From Chloroflexota bacterium (GTDB taxonomy: Bacteria > Chloroflexota > Anaerolineae > Anaerolineales > Villigracilaceae), in assembly GCA_016191985.1 (NCBI GenBank), contig JACPVB010000206.1, positions 1 through 19,541 on the forward strand: a stretch of DNA of 19,541 nt, written 5' to 3'. The translations under genes and the position numbers were made by a program. Below the pieces are notes generated by a model. The model was not told where the DNA came from. It searched no databases and worked only from the letters and a program-made list of their open reading frames with translations. Below are positions 1 through 7,065 of the stretch, one piece after another. Numbering within the stretch: position 1 is the stretch's first letter; each line of letters opens with the position of its first letter.

Positions 1-2
1 CA

Positions 3-128
3 TTACAAGTGCCAAAACGTTTTTGGCTATCTCTGCGCCGCTTGGCGCTCTTACTCAGTCGTGCAATTGAACGTTTATGGGGGGCGACTGAGGTCATTCA
101 ACATCAATCCTGTTTTACACTTTCGTGA
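3..128 (+). CDS. Possible C-terminal tail of an upstream gene (unrecognised)
   Basis: One reading frame is open from the window edge to TGA at 126-128, about 41 codons, and stops 21 bases before a strong terminator, which is where the last gene of a transcription unit would end. The translated tail is basic and Leu-rich, with a stretch RFWLSLRRLALLLSRAIERL. I do not recognise the family. A second frame is also open (to TGA at 187-189), but it runs through the terminator and is less likely. It does not resemble a sugar-binding protein, so it does not obviously supply the missing component of the transporter downstream. Confidence 0.25.
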   Translation, partial: LQVPKRFWLSLRRLALLLSRAIERLWGATEVIQHQSCFTLS

Positions 129-149
129 AGTACTGATAATAGGAACAAT

Positions 150-187
150 GGGGCAGGCAAAATTATTTTGCCTGCCCCTGCTTTTTT
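150..187 (+). terminator. Rho-independent terminator
   Basis: A perfect 13-bp stem (150-162 with 166-178, arms GGGGCAGGCAAAA and TTTTGCCTGCCCC) with a 3-base loop is followed by TG and then CTTTTTT. This is a textbook intrinsic terminator on the + strand. It separates the upstream transcription unit from the permease genes. Confidence 0.9.
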
Positions 188-222
188 GAAATACGAAGAA
201 ATCCCCAAGCTACAAAACCATT

Positions 223-250
223 TTGTGATTTCGTGATCTTTTTGTATAAC
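223..250 (+). promoter_or_regulatory. Candidate sigma-70-type promoter for the permease operon
   Basis: TTGTGA (223-228) and TATAAC (245-250) are separated by 16 bases and lie 37 bases before the first permease start, just after the terminator. The match to consensus is moderate, so this is a candidate only. Confidence 0.3.
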
Positions 251-286
251 CAATTTCTTCTGGCCCGATCCGTGGAGATGTGAACT

Positions 287-1957
287 ATGACCGCTTATTC
301 ACACGTAGACCCAAAGACAAACCTTGTTTTGCGCATTCATTTTTTCTGGCGCATATTATTTGCCCTCCTTGCAGCGGGCGGCGTAGTTTACATCTGGGGC
401 GGTGCGGCAGATACGGCTCTTTGGCAAAAGATATTGGTCTCCATCGTGTTGACGTTTGCCTCCATATTCAGTGTGATCGGGGCGGTTCAAATCTCCCGCC
501 GCAATCACAGCGGCAGGATGATCTCATTAGTGTTGGATTATCTTGCTTTTGTCGTCTGTTTTGTTCTCGCTTTGAATACAGGCGAAGCCTTCATCGGCAT
601 CGATGCATTTGGCGAAACATTTCCGAAAGGCATCCCTTATTTGGGAATCACCATTGTCGGGTATTTCCTGAGCATCATGGATGAATATCTTCCTCAGAAA
701 AAGAAGACTTCCGAGAACAGTTTGAAAGTAGTTGGCCGTTGGGTGATGTTGGCTGGCTTCGTCGTTTTTCTTCTACAAGTGGAAGCCATTAACGGCATCC
801 TCTATTTTCTTGGCAAACTTGCACAGCCGATGGGAATTATCTCTGTTGCGGGCGCGCTGATTCTTGGCGTCTCCATCTGGTCAATGATGCGGGACAGTAC
901 CTCCCAGGCGCTCCATGCAAAGACCGACCACGAGCAGGTCATCAATGGCTGGCTTTTCCTTTCCCCGAACCTGCTGGGCTTCCTCATCTTTTTTGCGGGG
1001 CCGCTCATTCTTTCCTTCTATTTTTCCTTCACCGACTCAGATGCCTTCAACACACCCCATTGGATCGGTTTTGCCAACTACGCCAAGATACTCAACGTCC
1101 GTTTTGCATGGCTTTCTTCGCCAGACCAATTCGCCCGCGAAGTTGTGGATATCAAAGTCTACGATGAAGTGGGGCGTTTCCTAATTGGTAACGGCGGGAT
1201 ATTATTTGCCGCCGCCGATAAATTCTTCTGGCTCGCGCTTCGCAACACCCTGACCTTTGTGCTGTTCGCTGTTCCTTTGAGTGTGATCCCCGCCTTGGTA
1301 TTGTCGAATGTCCTGAACAGCAAACTGCCTGGCATGAAGTTTTATCGCGCCATCTATTTTATGCCGAGCATTGCCGCCGTGGTTGGAATTTCCCTCGTCT
1401 GGCAGTGGTTGTACAATGCCACAGTAGGATACATCAACTACTTCATCACGGTGGGAATCGAATTCTGGAATAACCTCTTCCACCTTGCAGTCGTTGACCC
1501 GAAGATTCAATGGGTTTCAGATGAAAAGACGGCCCTGCTTTCCATCATTCTGATCGCCGCCTGGCAAACGATGGGATTCAACACCGTGCTCTTTCTCGCT
1601 GGCCTGCAAAACATTCCTGGTGAATTGTACGAAGCCGCCACGGTGGACGGCGCAGGTGCATGGGACAAGTTCTGGAGCATCACCCTCCCCATGCTCGCCC
1701 CGACAACTTTCTATGTTGTGTCCACCACCACCATTCAGGCCATGCAGGTCTTTGAGCAGGTCTTCATTTTGATGAACCCGCCCGAGGGACCCAACAATTC
1801 CACGATCACGCTGGTGCTTTATTTGTATCGCAGTGGCTTCCAAAATTTTCAGCAGGGCTACGCCTCCGCGATTGCGTGGGTCTTGTTCATCGTCATCTTT
1901 GGCCTCACGCTCATCCAGTTCCAGCGCCAGCGCCAGTCCAGCATTTATGAAAGCTAA
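287..1957 (+). CDS. ABC sugar transporter permease, MalF/UgpA type, with extra N-terminal membrane domain
   Basis: Inner-membrane permease subunit of a CUT1-type carbohydrate ABC importer. It is 556 residues, against about 290-320 for a standard UgpA-like subunit. The extra length is an N-terminal block (residues 1-205) with about five or six hydrophobic helices (about 15-38, 48-68, 78-97, 115-132, 150-175, 182-200). The canonical part starts near NGWLFLSPNLLGF (220-232). The cytoplasmic EAA loop that docks on the ATPase is clear: EAATVDGAGAW from residue 449, ending in the usual I..LP. The start at 287 has a GGAG at 274-277. The next permease starts 12 bases after the stop, so they are co-transcribed. 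The function of the extra helices is not known to me; MalF also carries extra N-terminal helices, but fewer. The substrate is probably an oligosaccharide, given the GH31 and GH1 neighbours. Confidence 0.9.
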   Translation: MTAYSHVDPKTNLVLRIHFFWRILFALLAAGGVVYIWGGAADTALWQKILVSIVLTFASIFSVIGAVQISRRNHSGRMISLVLDYLAFVVCFVLALNTGEAFIGIDAFGETFPKGIPYLGITIVGYFLSIMDEYLPQKKKTSENSLKVVGRWVMLAGFVVFLLQVEAINGILYFLGKLAQPMGIISVAGALILGVSIWSMMRDSTSQALHAKTDHEQVINGWLFLSPNLLGFLIFFAGPLILSFYFSFTDSDAFNTPHWIGFANYAKILNVRFAWLSSPDQFAREVVDIKVYDEVGRFLIGNGGILFAAADKFFWLALRNTLTFVLFAVPLSVIPALVLSNVLNSKLPGMKFYRAIYFMPSIAAVVGISLVWQWLYNATVGYINYFITVGIEFWNNLFHLAVVDPKIQWVSDEKTALLSIILIAAWQTMGFNTVLFLAGLQNIPGELYEAATVDGAGAWDKFWSITLPMLAPTTFYVVSTTTIQAMQVFEQVFILMNPPEGPNNSTITLVLYLYRSGFQNFQQGYASAIAWVLFIVIFGLTLIQFQRQRQSSIYES

Positions 1958-1969
1958 ACAGGAGCCGTC

Positions 1970-3190
1970 ATGAAAATCCAGTCCTATCGCTTTCTGCAAT
2001 TCCTGAATAAATTCATTGTTTATTTTGTTCTTACCTTTTTTGCGCTGGTGATGATCTTTCCGTTCGCATATATGATCGCCACCTCCTTCAAGATTCCCGC
2101 AGACACGTTCCGCTATCCGCCGCGCATGTTGCCCCGCGACCCTGAGACAATCGTAGTAGACGGCTACGATGAACCCCTTCCGCTCTACTATGTGGATGTG
2201 AATGGAGCGCAAAAGGAATATGCGCTCGCGAAAAGCAATATCAAAGTGGGGACATACGCCCCTGCAGATAACTTAACCTCCACTTTCGAACGCTATCTCA
2301 CAGAGGTGAAACCGACCGGCGGAGCGACGAACCAGCAAAAAGTAGAAGTGAACGGAAAGCAGGAAAAACTCTTCGATGTGGAAGTGGACGGTCAAATTAT
2401 CCCGATGATTTTGATCAGCCAGACGACGGTGGGTGAGTTCATCGACCCGCAGAATCCTGAGAACAAGGTTTATCAAAACGTGCGCCTGAGCGAGCCGGTG
2501 GAAAGTATCGGCTGGCATCCTGAGAACTACACCGAAATCGTCGAACTTAACAACATGGCGCGCGCGCTTACCAACACCGCGCTGGTGACTATTCTTGTGG
2601 TGGTGGGGCAGTTGCTCACCTCGGTTGTGGGCGGATATGCCTTTGCGCGTTTGAGATTCCCCGGGCGGGATACGGTCTTCGTGTTTTACCTTGGCACGAT
2701 CATGATTCCGTTCGTGATGCTCATCGTTCCGCTCTATCAACTCATGGTGCTCATCGGCTGGACAGATCGCCTGGCCGCCCTCATCATCCCGTGGATATTC
2801 ACTGCCTACGGAACCTTCCTCATGCGTCAGCACTTCATCACCTTCCCTAAGGAAATCGAAGAAGCCGCATTACTCGATGGTGCATCACGCCTCCAGATTC
2901 TGAGGGAAATTCTCATCCCTGCCAGTGTGCCAGCATTGGCAACACAGGCAACCTTCACATTCCTGTACGCATGGAATTCCTTCTTCTGGCCGCTGGTTAT
3001 TATCAACGTGGGTAACGAGAAGAATCATGTGCTCACGCTCGCACTCAACGTGCTGCGCGGACGAGCATCCGACACACCGAATCTGATTCTGGCGGGCGCG
3101 GCCATCGCCATCATCCCGCCGCTGATCGTCTTCATCCTCGGCCAGCGTTTCTTCGTGGAGAGTGTGGCAAGCAGCGGTGTCAAAGGATAG
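1970..3190 (+). CDS. ABC sugar transporter permease, MalG/UgpE type, with large extracytoplasmic loop insert
   Basis: Second permease subunit of the same CUT1-type importer. It is 406 residues, against about 275-300 for the family. Helix 1 is at about 13-37 and is followed by the family's TSFK motif and PP..LP. Where the chain normally proceeds within 20-30 residues to the W.PENY motif, here there are about 120 extra hydrophilic residues (about 60-180) before WHPENYTE. The insert should face outward and could contact the binding protein or the sugar. The EAA loop is EEAALLDGAS (from 297) followed by I..P. The start is set by AGGAG at 1960-1964, five bases before ATG, 12 bases after the previous stop. 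No ATPase or solute-binding gene is adjacent; a shared MsmK-like ATPase elsewhere is plausible. Confidence 0.9.
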   Translation: MKIQSYRFLQFLNKFIVYFVLTFFALVMIFPFAYMIATSFKIPADTFRYPPRMLPRDPETIVVDGYDEPLPLYYVDVNGAQKEYALAKSNIKVGTYAPADNLTSTFERYLTEVKPTGGATNQQKVEVNGKQEKLFDVEVDGQIIPMILISQTTVGEFIDPQNPENKVYQNVRLSEPVESIGWHPENYTEIVELNNMARALTNTALVTILVVVGQLLTSVVGGYAFARLRFPGRDTVFVFYLGTIMIPFVMLIVPLYQLMVLIGWTDRLAALIIPWIFTAYGTFLMRQHFITFPKEIEEAALLDGASRLQILREILIPASVPALATQATFTFLYAWNSFFWPLVIINVGNEKNHVLTLALNVLRGRASDTPNLILAGAAIAIIPPLIVFILGQRFFVESVASSGVKG

Positions 3191-3219
3191 TAAAATCCAA
3201 GTTTGGATAATTTAAAAAA

Positions 3220-3271
3220 GACGATGGACGGTGGACAACAAACCATCGTCCATCGTCCGTTGTCCACCGTC
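3220..3271. repeat. Intergenic palindrome R1 (GATGGACGGTGGACAAC type)
   Basis: A perfect 13-bp inverted repeat (3227-3239 with 3259-3271, arm GACGGTGGACAAC) has a 19-base loop that contains two copies of CCATCGTC. These can alternatively pair with GACGATGG at 3220-3227. It sits between the second permease and the GT-B-like gene and has no T-run, so it looks like an interspersed palindromic repeat rather than a classical terminator. It could set relative mRNA stability of the two halves of the operon. Confidence 0.75.
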
Positions 3272-3311
3272 ATTTTCCGCAATTATTTTATTTTTAAGGA
3301 GAAAGTGAATC

Positions 3312-4835
3312 ATGCTACAGAAGAAGGATGGCCGATACGAGGTATACGGCAACCCCATCACATTACGCCAAACCCGCGCAGCAGATCAGTGGAAGGACAT
3401 GCTGGCGAAAAAATTCAATTACGACCCCAATGAGAAATTCAACCTTACTGTCGAAGACCATCCGTATGGCTCGGAAATTTTTGGGCTGAAGAACATCGTC
3501 CGCGATGGAAGCGGAAAGCCGCTAGACAAAACAAACGGCGTCATCGTCAGCACCATCCGCATGGGATTTGGACATTATCGCATCGCCATGGCGGGTGTCT
3601 CTGCGGCCAAAGCAATGGGCTTCACACCATACTGGCTCGATCTGCTCGGCATCCCTGGCATCAGCACAGACGTGATCAACTGGTGCAATACCAACTACAG
3701 CAAATATTCGCGCATCTCACAGCGTTATCCGTGGTTCGATAAATACGTGTGGGAATCTCTCACCACGGGCGAACCAACTCTCCCTGGGTTGGATGCGCTC
3801 TTCAATTACATGACCAGCACCTGGCCGTGGCGCTTCCTCAAGACCGAAGTCAAAGATTACAAGATGAGCGAACTCTTCAACAACCTCTACGGCGCGCTTC
3901 CATCGGATATGCCCACGCTCACGTCTCACATGTGGACGGCAATGGGCGCTGTCGCTGGTGGCATGACCAACGTAGTTGACATGATGTTCGATAACTGGCC
4001 GATGGCTTTCCAACTCACCGAAGGCGCCAAGCACGCCGTTCAATCGCCGTCGGGATATTACGGCTTCCGTGCCATGCGCGGATTTGACGACAAAGGCAAA
4101 GTCCTCAAGCCCGTCCCGCAGGACGCGCTCTTCTTCACAGGTCATCATGTGGATCATGAACTCGTTGAAAACATCGAAGCCGACTGCGCCGACCGCATCA
4201 GCCGCATGAAAGCCAAAGAACCACGCCGCTTCCTTGTCACCATGGGCGGCGCAGGCGCGCAGCGCGAACTCTTCAAAGCCATCATCGAACACGCCATCCC
4301 GATGATCGAGAAAGACCAGATCGCGCTTTTCATCAACCTCGGCGATCACAAAGACAATTGGACCTGGCTGCAGGAACAACTCGCCCAGCACAAAGAACTC
4401 ATCAACACGCACTTCACCTGGGAAGACACAAAGCAATTCACAGATAGCATTCGCAAGAAGCCCGCGCACGGTCTGCACATCTTCCTGCACGATAACACCT
4501 TCCATGCCGTCTACGCCACCAACTATCTCATGCGCGTCATGGATGTGATGATCACCAAGCCCAGCGAGCTCGCGTTTTATCCTGTGCCCAAAATTTTTAA
4601 CGCCCGTGTCGGCGGACACGAAATGTGGGGCGCGATCCGTGGCGCAGAGATCGGCGATAGCACCGTTGAAACCCGCACCATCCCGCAAACCCTGCAAGCC
4701 ATCGACCTGCTCACCGAAGCCGATGACCTGCTCGCCATGTTCTGCGATTGCATCGTCAAGAACAAAAGCATTGGCATCTACGACGGCGCCTACAAAAGTG
4801 TCGAACTTGCGACGGGCAAAAAATTCAAGAGATAA
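3312..4835 (+). CDS. Putative GT-B-fold glycosyltransferase-like protein, function unknown
   Basis: A 507-residue soluble protein with no signal peptide or membrane helix. The start has AAGGAG at 3296-3301. Residues 76-105 (GVIVSTIRMGFGHYR, then an Ala-rich helix and AMGF) look like the first strand, Gly-rich loop and helix of the N-terminal Rossmann domain of MurG/MGDG-synthase-like GT-B enzymes. A second strand-loop (FLVTMGGAGA, 307-316) resembles the start of the C-terminal Rossmann domain. VMITKPSELAF (from 412) resembles the late MITKPGG..E nucleotide-sugar-binding segment, with Ser-Glu in place of Gly-Gly. These are motif-level resemblances only. The gene lies between sugar permeases and a GH31 glycosidase, so a role in processing an imported glycoside, or as a phosphorylase-like enzyme, is conceivable but not shown. 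Confidence 0.5.
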   Translation: MLQKKDGRYEVYGNPITLRQTRAADQWKDMLAKKFNYDPNEKFNLTVEDHPYGSEIFGLKNIVRDGSGKPLDKTNGVIVSTIRMGFGHYRIAMAGVSAAKAMGFTPYWLDLLGIPGISTDVINWCNTNYSKYSRISQRYPWFDKYVWESLTTGEPTLPGLDALFNYMTSTWPWRFLKTEVKDYKMSELFNNLYGALPSDMPTLTSHMWTAMGAVAGGMTNVVDMMFDNWPMAFQLTEGAKHAVQSPSGYYGFRAMRGFDDKGKVLKPVPQDALFFTGHHVDHELVENIEADCADRISRMKAKEPRRFLVTMGGAGAQRELFKAIIEHAIPMIEKDQIALFINLGDHKDNWTWLQEQLAQHKELINTHFTWEDTKQFTDSIRKKPAHGLHIFLHDNTFHAVYATNYLMRVMDVMITKPSELAFYPVPKIFNARVGGHEMWGAIRGAEIGDSTVETRTIPQTLQAIDLLTEADDLLAMFCDCIVKNKSIGIYDGAYKSVELATGKKFKR

Positions 4836-4839
4836 AAAA

Positions 4840-4950
4840 TTAAACACGAAGGGCACAAAGGAACACAACACTTGCACCGCACTGCGTTTGGTGCAGTGCA
4901 GGTGAGGTTTTAATCTTTTCCTTCGTGACCTTCGTGTCCTTTGTGTTTAA
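4840..4950. repeat. Interspersed palindrome R2 (AAACACGAAGG type), interrupted by hairpin H
   Basis: Outer arms TTAAACACGAAGGGCACAAA (from 4840) and the reverse complement ending CCTTTGTGTTTAA (to 4950) pair over about 22-24 bases with a few mismatches. The sequence is built on the recurring unit CACGAAGG. The centre is occupied by the 36-bp hairpin H. The palindrome fills the whole gap between the GT-B-like gene and the GH31 gene and ends three bases before the GH31 start codon. Confidence 0.8.
4869..4904. repeat. 36-bp hairpin H, copy 1
   Basis: The 36-bp segment beginning CACTTGCACCGCACTGCG and ending GCAGTGCAGGTG is identical to the one at 18599-18634. It folds into a 15-bp stem with one mismatch and two G-T pairs around the loop GCGTTT. 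It lies in the middle of palindrome R2. Confidence 0.9.
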
Positions 4951-4953
4951 AAC

Positions 4954-6783
4954 ATGATTCAAATCGAAACCACCTCCTCCCCCTTTTCCATCTCCTTCAA
5001 AAAAAATAACATCGTGATGATGACCGTGTGGCTGGATTCTGATTCCAGGCCGAATCTCCGCACCGACGATTCATCCGTCACTGCGATATTTCCCCGCTTC
5101 ACACTCCGCTGTGAGTTGCTCGCTGACCATTGGGCTTTATCCACCACCCCAGCTGATTCCCCTGTCGAAATCAAAATCCAACTCCCAGGCTACTGGTACG
5201 GAGGCGGCGAACTCATTAACCAGCATCACCCGCTCAATAAGTTGATGCTGCACAGCACCCCATTCCACACCTTCGACAACGGTCCCACTGGTTTGAGCGG
5301 CGTGATGAACCCTGCCTGGTTCTCCTCGAACGGCACGCTCATCATCGCAGACTCGCCTGTGGACTTTGGTATGAACCAACCGCCCGTAGATTATCTGCGC
5401 TTCAAATGGAGCTTCGCTACTGACGGGCGCGGCTCATTTGCCGACCGTCCATTCCTTGATAAAGGCGGGATGGGGGATGGCAGGTTCACCTTCAAGGGGA
5501 ATGCACTCAATCTCAAATTTCATTTTTCCGAGAACGCTGTCACCGCCTACGAGAATCAAATCAAACATTTCGGGCATCCCACCGAACTGCCGCCCGAAGG
5601 CTTGTTCACCAAACCCACATGGACAACCTGGGCGCGCTACAAAACTGCCATCAATCAAGAAGTTGTTTTGAAATTTGCAGATGAAATCATTGCCAACGGC
5701 TATCCCTATCACATCATGGAGATTGACGACCGCTGGCAAGCCTATTATGGTGACTTGGAATTTGACCCCAAACGATTCCCCAATCCCAAAGCGATGATTG
5801 ATGAACTCCACGCAAATGGTTTCAAAGTCACCACATGGGTCATTCCATTTTTGGATGAACAGTCCAATGCTTTTGCCGAAGGGACGAAGAATGGCTGGCT
5901 TGTCCGCCGTCCAGATGGTTCTCCCCATCTCGTGCCGTGGTGGCAGGGACGCGGCGGCTTGTTGGATGTCACCAATCCGTCAGCGTTGGAGTGGTTCTTC
6001 GAACGACTGAACCAGCTACAGGTTAAGACAGGATGCGACGGCTTCAAGTTCGATGCGGGCGAAGCCTGTTTCCTTCCCGAAGATGCAGTCACGTATCAGA
6101 AAATCCACCCGAACGAGTACAGCAATATTTATGTTGCCGCAGTAGCGAAGCATCATCGTCTCACCGAAGTGCGCTCTGGCTGGAGAAATCAAGTCGCTCC
6201 AATCTTCTTCCGCCAATGGGATAAGACTACCTCGTGGGGTTTGGATAACGGCTTGCACTCCGTGCTGACGGGCGCGCTCGCGATGAGCATGGCAGGCTAC
6301 CCGTTCATTTTGCCCGACATGGTGGGTGGCAACGAGTACGACGAAAAAGCGAGCGCGGACATGATGATCCGCTGGACGCAGTTGAACGCGCTGCTGCCTT
6401 CGATGCAATTCAGTTTGGCCCCGTGGGAGTATGGCGTGGAGAGTACCGAACTCTGCCGTCGTTTTGCAAACCTGCATGTCGAATTTGCGCCCAAGATTCT
6501 GGAAATAGCGAAAGCCTCAATCACAAAAGGACTGCCCATCGTTCGCCCAATTTTCTGGCTTGACCCATCCGATGAACGCGCATTGACCTGCGATGACGAA
6601 TTTTTGTTGGGAGATGAATTTTTGGTCGCGCCTGTGGTCACGCCCAAGACAACTCAACGCGATATATATCTGCCCGCTGGCAGGTGGCAGAATTATTGGA
6701 CGGAAGAGATTTTTACAGGCAACACCTTGCTTGAAAAATACCCTGCCCCGCTTGACACCCTGCCAATTTTCAAACGGATGTAA
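4954..6783 (+). CDS. GH31 glycosidase, MYORG-like (probable alpha-galactosidase/alpha-glycosidase)
   Basis: Glycoside hydrolase family 31, 609 residues, with no signal peptide, so probably cytoplasmic and acting on an imported glycoside. The catalytic nucleophile is D367 in GFKFDAGE and the acid/base is D423 in FRQWDKTTSW; the 56-residue spacing is close to the spacing in animal MYORG. Further family signatures are EIDDRWQ, GYPFILPDMVGGN, SMQFSLAPW, PIVRP.FW and LVAPV with YLPAGRW. These match MYORG far better than classical alpha-glucosidases; MYORG has been reported as an alpha-galactosidase, so that is the best guess for the linkage. ATG at 4954 is the first possible start, because an in-frame TAA lies at 4948-4950. 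There is no Shine-Dalgarno sequence, since the leader is the arm of repeat R2. Confidence 0.88.
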   Translation: MIQIETTSSPFSISFKKNNIVMMTVWLDSDSRPNLRTDDSSVTAIFPRFTLRCELLADHWALSTTPADSPVEIKIQLPGYWYGGGELINQHHPLNKLMLHSTPFHTFDNGPTGLSGVMNPAWFSSNGTLIIADSPVDFGMNQPPVDYLRFKWSFATDGRGSFADRPFLDKGGMGDGRFTFKGNALNLKFHFSENAVTAYENQIKHFGHPTELPPEGLFTKPTWTTWARYKTAINQEVVLKFADEIIANGYPYHIMEIDDRWQAYYGDLEFDPKRFPNPKAMIDELHANGFKVTTWVIPFLDEQSNAFAEGTKNGWLVRRPDGSPHLVPWWQGRGGLLDVTNPSALEWFFERLNQLQVKTGCDGFKFDAGEACFLPEDAVTYQKIHPNEYSNIYVAAVAKHHRLTEVRSGWRNQVAPIFFRQWDKTTSWGLDNGLHSVLTGALAMSMAGYPFILPDMVGGNEYDEKASADMMIRWTQLNALLPSMQFSLAPWEYGVESTELCRRFANLHVEFAPKILEIAKASITKGLPIVRPIFWLDPSDERALTCDDEFLLGDEFLVAPVVTPKTTQRDIYLPAGRWQNYWTEEIFTGNTLLEKYPAPLDTLPIFKRM

Positions 6784-6792
6784 ATACTGTAA

Positions 6793-6827
6793 GTCAGGCT
6801 ATGTGCCCGTAGGGTATTTAGCCTGAC
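6793..6827 (+). terminator. Hairpin after GH31 gene (weak terminator or interspersed repeat)
   Basis: A 9-bp perfect inverted repeat GTCAGGCTA/TAGCCTGAC (6793-6801, 6819-6827) has an inner CCC/GGG pairing and is followed by AACTTT. It starts nine bases after the GH31 stop. The T-tract is poor, so it may be a stabilising hairpin rather than an efficient terminator. Confidence 0.45.
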
Positions 6828-6848
6828 AACTTTAGAATTTTGATACAT

Positions 6849-6868
6849 GGCGGGTTGAACAACTCGCC
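6849..6868. repeat. Small palindrome GGCGGGTTG/CAACTCGCC
   Basis: Nine-base arms (6849-6857 and 6860-6868) with one G-T pair and a two-base centre lie just upstream of the Shine-Dalgarno sequence of the GH1 fragment. It looks like another short interspersed palindrome. Pairing across the centre would need an opened loop. Confidence 0.5.
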
Positions 6869-6889
6869 CTACTGACTAACGGAGAAAAA

Positions 6890-7021
6890 ATGACAACCTA
6901 CAAATTCCCGCACAACTTCCTTTGGGGTGCGGCATCCGCATCTTTGAGCGCCTGTTCAGGGTTGGCTGCCAGCGCATTGACGAAAGCCTCATCGGTCATA
7001 ACTTTGTTCACGAGCATCTGA
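6890..7021 (+). pseudogene. N-terminal remnant of a GH1 beta-glucosidase
   Basis: The start is intact: GGAG at 6881-6884, then ATG and codons for MTTYKFPHNFLWGAAS. F.FP..FLWGAA.S is the diagnostic N-terminus of GH1 beta-glucosidases, where the next residues should be AYQIEG. Instead the reading frame runs into sequence that belongs to the opposite-strand NHLP-like gene, and it ends at TGA 7019-7021 after 43 codons. The break is near 6937. More than 95 percent of a 440-480-residue enzyme is missing, so no activity is possible. The gene was probably the next member of the glycoside operon, 106 bases after the GH31 gene. Confidence 0.8.
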
Positions 7022-7032
7022 AAATCGGACAC
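6898..7032 (-). pseudogene. Truncated small NHLP-like peptide gene (second of a pair)
   Basis: Starts with GTG at 7032, preceded at seven bases by AAAGGGAG (7040-7047 on the + strand). It reads MSDFQMLVNKVMTDEAFVN, then ALAANPEQALKDA, before passing into the antisense of the GH1 fragment and stopping at 6898-6900 after 44 codons. D..F...L..NP..AL is the recurring start of NHLP-clan RiPP precursors (nitrile-hydratase-like leader peptides). The native C-terminus, including any core peptide, is lost; the last ten or so residues (AAPQRKLCGNL) are read from GH1 DNA. The gene starts 34 bases after the stop of the first NHLP-like ORF and would be in the same operon. Confidence 0.65.
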
Positions 7033-7065
7033 GGTTTTTCTCCCTTTGAATTGGTGTTGAACTCA

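Noticed and set aside
3717..4877. A 386-codon open frame on the - strand opposite the GT-B-like gene
   Set aside because: The + strand gene has a good ribosome site, family-like motifs and operon context. The antisense frame shows no recognisable motif and is a by-product of codon bias.
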